The notes beneath the pieces are model-generated. The model ran no database searches, had not been told where the DNA came from, and was given only the letters and a program-made list of their open reading frames with translations. From Sorghum bicolor (lineage: Eukaryota; Streptophyta; Magnoliopsida; Poales; Poaceae): DNA of 64,000 nucleotides. Positions 58,301 to 64,000 of the stretch are shown piece by piece. The stretch is from contig NC_012876.2 in NCBI RefSeq assembly GCF_000003195.3, positions 48,231,276 to 48,295,275 on the forward strand, written 5' to 3'. Within the stretch, counting starts at the first letter, position 1. Every line of letters begins with the position of its first letter. The translations under genes were made by a program, and so were the position numbers.

Positions 58301-58743
58301 AACTTGGCTTTCTCTTTATCACTTTCACATTCTATTTGTGCATCACGGATGGCATCACCAAAAGCATCATCGCCCCGATCATCTTCTGCCGCTACCTCTT
58401 CTTCATTATCTCCCCCCATTGCAACATCATTGAAGCCACCGTACTGAGCAATAATATTGGCATGGTCCAATTCTTCTTCTTCTTCTTCACCTTCATCCAT
58501 TATAATCCCGCTTTCTCCATGTTTGGTCCAACAAATATAGTTTGGTACGAAACCAGACTTTAATAAGTGTGAATGAAGAGTTCTTGAGTTAGAATATTCC
58601 GTCAAATTCTTGCACACGGTACATGGACAACACATGAAACCGTCCCTCTTATTTGTCTCGGCCACACTTAAGAAATAGTGCATGCCATTAATGAACTCTT
58701 CGTAGCGCCGATCGGCATTATACATCCAATTACGTGTTACCAT
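55373..58743 (-). pseudogene. CACTA TNPD transposase (tnp2 family), two TAG stops and one frameshift
   Basis: The frame starts at ATG 58743 (after a splice-acceptor-like TTTAATGCAG). The N-terminal transposase-associated region has CPCTVCKN, LLKSGFVPNY and WTKHGE, followed by an acidic linker. The tnp2 domain has NDCILYHG, CPVCKASWYK, LLRWH, GSQWRAIDREFP, FALSTDGMNPFG and LPPWLCMKRKFI. After TAG 57382-57384 and TAG 57169-57171 the same frame continues with NAIDVMHLTKNLC, the DUF4218-like KSHDCHVLMTQLLP and FPFERFMGVLK, and the DUF4216-like WELVYAANFEVPLFQCQF. A frameshift near 55695 separates the last ~100 residues (SQVFYVKDMSTKPKR), which end at 55373. TNPD is the presumed DDE transposase of CACTA elements; this copy cannot make a full protein without recoding. 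Confidence 0.9.
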
Positions 58744-58838
58744 CTGCATTAAATATAACAAATATATTATGAAAACCATGCACACATATAGTTTCTCATC
58801 TTATTGCACAACATGTCTAAGATACATAGTTGATTAAT

Positions 58839-59361
58839 TTAGGAAAGCTTGGCTACAACAAATACAATCACAACTAGCACTAAAAAACCCAAAACTAAAA
58901 TGCACTTAAGCAACATAATTAGTTCGCGTCCGATCCCAACTATAATAGATAGATCATTCACTTGATCAACATCATTGAACTCCTTTCGTCGGCTCACTGC
59001 CTCACCACCTTCAGCCTCAACCACCTGTGCAAAAGATTTCTTAATGTGTTCAATGTATTCTTCCTCCCAGTACCAACCTGTACATCCGCCGGTACCGTCC
59101 CACTGAAATTAAAAGGGAGAATCAAAAGTTTAATTAATATCATTTAAAAAAATATGCACATATATAAGCAAATGTCTAGAAATAACTCACATTACGATCC
59201 GGACACTTGTAGAATATACGACCCTTGTTTACTCCCTCTTTCGACACTTTGTACTCCATCAAAATCTTCTGCCCACACTTGCCACAAGTAATGAGAGGGA
59301 GTTCTGGACGGTATCGCTTTTGAACCCGTTGAGAGACCGAAGACCCGGTCACGGTTGCCAT
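58839..59361 (-). CDS. GRF-type zinc-finger gene carried by the CACTA element, two exons
   Basis: Exon 1 (59361-59191) encodes 57 residues, starting MATVTGSSVSQRVQKRY, with TCGKCGQKI and FYKCPDRN, the Cys pattern of a GRF zinc finger. It ends AAT|GTGAGT. Exon 2 (59102-58839) follows a TTTTAATTTCAG acceptor in phase and gives WDGTGGCTGWYWEEEY. It then has a charged stretch and a C-terminal hydrophobic segment (LVLGFLVLVVIVFVVAKL), probably a membrane anchor, for 144 residues in all. Both splice sites are canonical and the spliced frame has no defect. It lies upstream of TNPD in the same orientation. Similar small GRF proteins with a C-terminal hydrophobic tail are common in grass genomes. It may be a captured host fragment or a regular accessory gene of this family. 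Confidence 0.75.
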
Positions 59362-59867
59362 CTACTATCCATACTCAATTTTTAAACAATTATAAATTCC
59401 ACATTTACTAGTAAACATGTATGATACAATGGACATTATATGTAGTAATAAAAATAAATCAAGTGATATTAACAAACCAATTAATTTGAACTATCCTACT
59501 TTCTAAGATCATAAAAAGATACTATAATTCATTCTTGCAAACTACATTAATACTAGGTCAACCATGAAATATGATATATATATATATGGATACTAATTCA
59601 TGTGAATTATTCAAAATAACAAAGTGGATTTGAGCTAAAAAATGATGGGAACATCACAAGCCAAAAACAACATGAAAAAGACAAGAAAGGCTGAAGTTAG
59701 TCACCTCCAAGCACGAAGAGACGATGACGAAGTCAAAGAAGATCAACGAATGGTGTTGGAGATGAAGAACAAATGAAGAACAAGCAAGAAGAAGCTCCAC
59801 GAACAACAATGGTGCTCTCGGTTTCAAATGGGCAGAGGGGAGGAGGGAGCCGGCCTATAAACCGGAC
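59362..59867. promoter_or_regulatory. 5' region of GRF/TNPD end of the CACTA element
   Basis: No further gene is seen. On the minus strand the word GGTTTATAGGCC (59852-59863 region) lies between the repeat array and a purine/pyrimidine-rich leader, similar in layout to the TNPA-like promoter at 53481. The rest is AT-rich. Confidence 0.4.
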
Positions 59868-60110
59868 CTTTAGCACCGCTTCAGAACACAAACCGGTGCT
59901 AAAGGGTCACCCTTTAGCACCGGTTTGTGTTACAAACCGGTGCTAAAAGCTTTGCCTCGGCCCGTGGCACTCGCCGGTGCTAAAGGGGACCCTTTAGCAC
60001 CGGTTTGTAACACGAACCGGTGCTAAAGGGTCCCTGCCCCGACAGCACCTGTTAGTAGCCGTTGGGTAGGATCCTTTAGCACCGGTTCGTGTTACGAACC
60101 GGTGTTAAAG
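59868..60110. repeat. Subterminal TTTAGCACCGG repeat array, right end of CACTA
   Basis: Four or five inverted units of TTTAGCACCGGTT(C/T)GTGTTAC and its complement occur here, e.g. the near-perfect hairpin at about 60070-60108. Subterminal arrays of this kind are the expected binding sites of the TNPA-type protein. Confidence 0.9.
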
Positions 60111-60172
60111 GGGCCTTCAACCCCAGTCCGCAAAAAGGATGAGGTTTTTGGCCATTTTGGGCATCGACCAAT

Positions 60173-60191
60173 GCCTCATTCTGTAGTAGTG
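60173..60191 (-). other. Right terminal inverted repeat of the CACTA element
   Basis: The plus strand reads GCCTCATTCTGTAGTAGTG, i.e. CACTACTACAGAATGAGGC inward. It lies about 60 bp outside the subterminal array. Confidence 0.85.
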
Positions 60192-63100
60192 TATGAAGTA
60201 GAATGACAGAATCTGTCAAAATCTAAATAGATATGTCTTCTTTGTATTGTTTGTGCTTGTTAGCTGTAGAAGCACCTTAAGACGATAATATGAAAATTAT
60301 AGATAACTTGAAAAGTTTTCCATAACATTAAAGATCATGTTTGTTGGATCAATAAAACTTTAGTTACCATCTTCTAAAGTTCATGTCAAGTTCTCTACCC
60401 TAGTTTAGGTAGAGCTGACTGATATTCTTTTCAACCTTGTTAAGTTTTGAATTAGCTCTATAGGTTTGATAATCTTTTTCCACTGAGTTTTCCTAAATGC
60501 TAAACTCTTGTTGCGATATGTCCATTTACATGATAGTGTAGCCATACCAAACTCTTTTGGAGCCCTTTTGCTATATATCTCAAAATCATATTCTCCCTAA
60601 AAGACTGAGCCATGTCCACTTGCTTTGTAGCACACCTTGTATCATAATCTTTGTATGTGGGACAAATGTGTTGTATTGCTATAGATAAATGCTTGTTATA
60701 TGTAAGCCTTGTGCTTAGTAATGGTTGTTTAAGCGTGATTGTTTGAGTTTTCTTAAGTACTTGCTTAAAACTGTTATGTTGTGTGGATGTTGGTTATCTA
60801 GATCGTGCCTTGGTTGTTTCTTGTTTTGTCCTCTACAAGCACGAGTGTTAAATAGCTTTATCTTAGAATGGCACTCAAGTTAGGTTGATGGTGTGTTGGT
60901 TGTATCAAATTAGGTTCCCTTTCTTAGGAGCCGAGCTTATAGACTTGGGTGTTAGTTTTTGAATGTTGGAGCATCCATGCCTATGCTTGATACGTAAACC
61001 AATGTCCAGACCCTCAAAGGCTTGCATATACCATAGTTGTCCTACACCAGTTTGCAAATATCCTTGTCCAGGCAACTAGCTAGGATAAGTTCTCTCTATA
61101 GAAAGTTTTTGACTATAGTTGTTCTTTGCTAGTTACGGAGACCATACCAAATCCATGTTGGACCTTGCGATTGCATCTCCCAAGGCTTAGCTTGTGTAAT
61201 GCAATATCTTATTGCCTATTCTTGGAATCTTTTGCTTTACAAATCATGTAACTCCCTATCATCTAAATCTCTGATCGGTGTAGTGGTTTTACCTTTAGAG
61301 TTTGCTTAATTCATCTCCAGCCTCCCCAAGTCTTGGGATGCTTATCAGCTTTGATCTCATGTTCCTACCCAACATGACTGCATCTCATAAATTAATTGTT
61401 GGGTAATGGCCTCGATAGGCATAAGGCGTATCCATTTCTGTCTTGTGTCATGTTCTCATCCTTTGACCTTCTAGTTGTTACCTCCAAATCTTGCTGTCAT
61501 CTTTGCTTGCTTAATTTTGTCTTGCACATGATCCTTGTACATGCCTATGTCATGTGAGATTTCACATTGGTGGTAAGGTCAATGATATTGTCATGATTAA
61601 CGATTGACGGTGCCATGACGAAACCGAGGGCATCCTGTGGCTGCAGACACAAGGTCGTGCTGCTCGGCACGCACTGGTATCGTGATTGCTAGTCATGATC
61701 TATTATAAAACTACACCACTGTGTTATCTCCTCATAAGCTTGTCCTTCGTTATCATTCCTTATGTCCAATCAAAAGATCTATATCAGATTTATGTAATAA
61801 GACTTCCTTCTGAAGTTGCTAAGAAGATAACCTTTGAAGAATAGGTTACCGACATAAACCTTAACAGACTGCAAGGGGTGGTAGACAAGAGACTCTATTG
61901 TTACCCATATAACAATATCAGTCGTTTAGTGAGTAACTGTGTCATCCCTATTGAATACAAAGGATACACAACACTTAAAGTTGCACAAGTTACCAATTAG
62001 ACAAGAATTGATCCAAATCTTGATCATGGAAATCACACAGTCCTAATCAACCATCTCTATTGTGATATCCTTTTTGGCTAACTTTGATCTTGACTGCCTA
62101 CAAATGCATCAACTACAATTGTTGCCACCAAAGAAGAAAGTTTTGGAACTTTTTAGTGTTTAGAGACAACTGATTAAGGTTAATCACTATCTTGAAAACG
62201 GCTCCATGATATCCCTAAAGGCTATGTCTCATAAAATAGTGCCATGCGAAGAAAACAATAAGACTGATCAACGATGCAAATACTATTTCCTTCTCTAGGC
62301 CCTATGTTATCAAGTCAATTCAATCTTGGACAATCACATAGATAGTACCAAATGCTATATCTAAGTCACAAGCTAGAGAAAAGCATGTCCCTAGTCTCGG
62401 CCAGCATCATTATGCGTGTTGCGCTATGAAAGGTTTTCTTTCATGCTTGATTGGATGAAGTGCCAAAAGGTAATCAAGAACCATCTCTCATCTTTTGTAA
62501 CACAGTCCTTCCATGAGGGGTATACCTTGAGCTCCACCAAAAATGGCCCACAAGTCCAATGCTTGTGCATCCTTGAGTTGGTGTCGAATCCACGATTGAA
62601 GTTGTTTTCTAAGACAGAGGTAAAGAAAAACCCTATCCTCGTTCGTCCATGAAAAAGCTGCTGCTACATGAAGAGCTTGAGAGAGGTGTTAGACAACAAA
62701 TCTCAGAATTATTATCTTAGAGCTGCTGTTTGATCCTTGAAAGGAATCCTCAATCTCAAAAGTAGTTTCACCAAGCTATTTCACTATGGTGCAAACCGAC
62801 CCTACTTACTAAGCAACTACTTAGTGATGGAAAATTTTAGTTGACCTGCTTGGTAATGGCTTGTTTCCTTAGTTCGGTGAATACTTGCAACTTTTGCTAT
62901 GCTCTAGACCTTGCTATCATCCGTCTTCAGCAATGCTTATCCAATGCTAACATGCCTTGGGTATCTTCTATGTTCATTTTACCCAAGAGGTTGTATTTGA
63001 TACAACCTAGGTAACTGTTAACACTTGGAACCATGAAATTCCTCGAGTGGTGAGCATTGACTTGTTAGTCAGATAATACAGTGTTGTTATCAGAGAAAGA

Positions 63101-63611
63101 GAACTGCACACATGGAACCTTACGTAGCTTTCCATCAATTGGCATCTGAATGATTAGACCTTATGACCAAAATAGACATCGTTTGTTGGTTAGTAGGTTT
63201 CTCATAACCTCAAAGGATGTTTATCTAGTTCATGATCTCCTCCCCTACATAAGGTTGTACTCAAGCCATTTTGGTAGAGCACTGCTTTTCGAGCCTTGTG
63301 AACATAGATGGAAACATTGTATTGAGTACTTTATTATGTTGTGAACCATCCATCATATATTTGGAATGAAGTACATGTGATAGTGTTGTCTCGAATTCCT
63401 CCCAAAGTAACAATGCTTCATGGAAGTCAATGAAGGAAATTCTTTAGACAAAAATTCACTACGAAGAACAAGTATCAGAAATTGCCTTGACCAATCAGCC
63501 TCTCTGATGCTCGGAGATAAGTAGTTGACTGCTATCGCCAATGTTGGAAGTTGAATAACATGCTTCTGTACCCTTGGAAGTCTTTCGCCCTAAATCTCGG
63601 GACGAGATTCT
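60192..63611 (+). mobile_element. Decayed interior of Ty3/gypsy element G
   Basis: This long stretch has no extended open frame. Its right end shows the end of a gypsy polyprotein: around 63590 the sequence reads NLGTRFF followed by a G-rich tract and VVTPQVF, a familiar ending of grass gypsy pol. An integrase C-terminal remnant lies at 63150-63344, and an integrase zinc-domain-like stretch may lie near 62440-62560 (WMKCQKV ... SSFVTQ). Left of about 62000 I recognise nothing. The CACTA element is inserted at its left part. Confidence 0.55.
63150..63344 (+). pseudogene. Gypsy integrase C-terminal remnant, element G
   Basis: The frame reads YDQNRHRLLVSRF, DVYLVHDLLPYIRLYSS and EPCEHRWKHCIEY. 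In intact chromodomain-type gypsy integrases this region is ADQxRSExxFxVGDxVYLxLQPYIQxS. The alignment of NR, F, D-VYL, LPYI and S is clear, but many glycine and basic positions are lost. Just after it, near 63365-63410, VHV(I)VLSR-like and IPPKVT words match the VHVSQLK segment that follows in the family. This is a fossil of an old copy. Confidence 0.6.
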
Positions 63612-63624
63612 TTTATGGGGGGGT
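63612..63624 (+). other. Polypurine tract of element G
   Basis: TTTATGGGGGGGT lies directly before the LTR start TGTAACACC. It follows the end-of-pol word CTCGGGACGAGATTC at 63597-63610. Confidence 0.8.
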
Positions 63625-64000
63625 TGTAACACCCCAGGTGTTTGCCACGAGTTAGACCTTAGGTTTTGAGCTCAAACATGTCATGATAAGTGGTGATGAT
63701 CATGTTAAAGTCAATCCATGAAAGTGAGCCTCAAGTTAAACTTGGAGAACACGCCCTTGCTTACGTATAGGCCCTTTTCAAAGTGCATGCTTGGGTGACA
63801 ATAGGGGAACATCTCCATGTGTCCCACATCCATCACTGCCTATAGTGATCACTCAAAAAGTTTCAAGAAGTTTGGAATCAAAAGGTCACATGAAATGATA
63901 AGTTACATGCTTGTTGGAATGACCTCATTAAGTGAATACAACCATAGGTCATCAACCAATCCTTACAACCTTGCCCAAATGACTCTAGATGAACTCTACA
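63625..64000 (+). repeat. Start of 3' LTR of element G
   Basis: The LTR begins TGTAACACCCCAGGTG directly after the polypurine tract and continues beyond the window. Its first 14 bases equal those of the long-LTR family (42583), but the sequence then diverges. No gene is seen. Confidence 0.75.

Larger units (their letters stand above)
50871..60191 (-). mobile_element. CACTA (En/Spm) transposon, left end missing
   Basis: The right terminus is at 60191: on the minus strand it begins CACTACTACAGAATGAGGC, a CACTA terminal repeat. Subterminal TTTAGCACCGG/CCGGTGCTAAA repeats follow. Inside, all reading leftward, are a GRF zinc-finger gene, TNPD transposase (tnp2 family) and a TNPA-like gene (transposase_24 type). 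The left end is missing because element E was inserted at 50870/50871 and its other side has been deleted. The three bases after the right end (TAT, 60192-60194) would be the target duplication. Confidence 0.88.

Noticed and set aside
61600..61680. GC-richer word in the interior of element G as a possible gene exon
   Set aside because: It is short, has no open frame, and no motif could be supported.

Overview
This window looks like a gene-poor, transposon-packed stretch of a grass nuclear genome (Poaceae, probably a panicoid such as a sorghum, Miscanthus or sugarcane relative). The evidence is the element families: a Sirevirus-type Ty1/copia element whose LTRs carry CACCGGACGC palindromes, Athila-like Ty3/gypsy elements primed by tRNA-Asp, a Tat-like gypsy pol with an antisense companion ORF, and an En/Spm (CACTA) element with TTTAGCACCGG subterminal repeats. 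I see no ordinary host gene. The only reading frame that looks intact as a spliced gene is a small GRF-type zinc-finger ORF carried by the CACTA element (58839-59361, minus).

Left third (1-16766): nested Athila-like gypsy elements. From the outside in, a Sirevirus-like LTR fragment (14850-16766) is interrupted by a minus-strand gypsy element with LTRs at 2584-3713 and 13236-14849. That element is interrupted by a second minus-strand gypsy element whose 5' LTR is 10387-11724 and whose gag lies at 8658-10223. This one contains a solo LTR (5895-7099, 5-bp target duplication TAAGT). A plus-strand relative (1-2583) is inserted in the left LTR, so two 3' ends meet head to head and form a large inverted repeat.

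Middle (16767-40250): remains of a Tat-like gypsy element. Its pol is on the minus strand (38562-40250), and an antisense ORF on the plus strand converges on it (exon 1 ending 16927, exon 2 37776-38471). The intron of the antisense ORF was hit by a 20.8-kb composite, element N (16990-37756, target duplication TCTTC). N is a pol-less LTR element. Two later insertions sit inside it: a complete 10.2-kb Sirevirus-like copia element (18982-29210, duplication CTGCT) and a 4.5-kb solo LTR (30556-35075, duplication CACAT).

Right third (40251-64000): fragments of the same long-LTR family as the 4.5-kb solo LTR lie in opposite orientations (40843-42582 and 42583-45906), with a 713-bp solo LTR (41667-42379, duplication GCTGG) inside the first. 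Then comes a truncated Athila-like element (45907-50870), which interrupts a CACTA transposon (50871-60191). The CACTA element carries a TNPA-like gene, a TNPD transposase and the GRF gene, all on the minus strand. It sits in a strongly decayed plus-strand gypsy element whose 3' LTR begins at 63625.

Almost all the larger protein-coding frames are broken. Of about 20 in-frame stops that I could place within otherwise recognisable proteins, 15 are TAG, often at a position where Gln or Trp is expected. Genes and elements here do not form a working host pathway. The content is best read as a layered insertion history, in which five insertions or solo LTRs have matching 5-bp target duplications at both ends.
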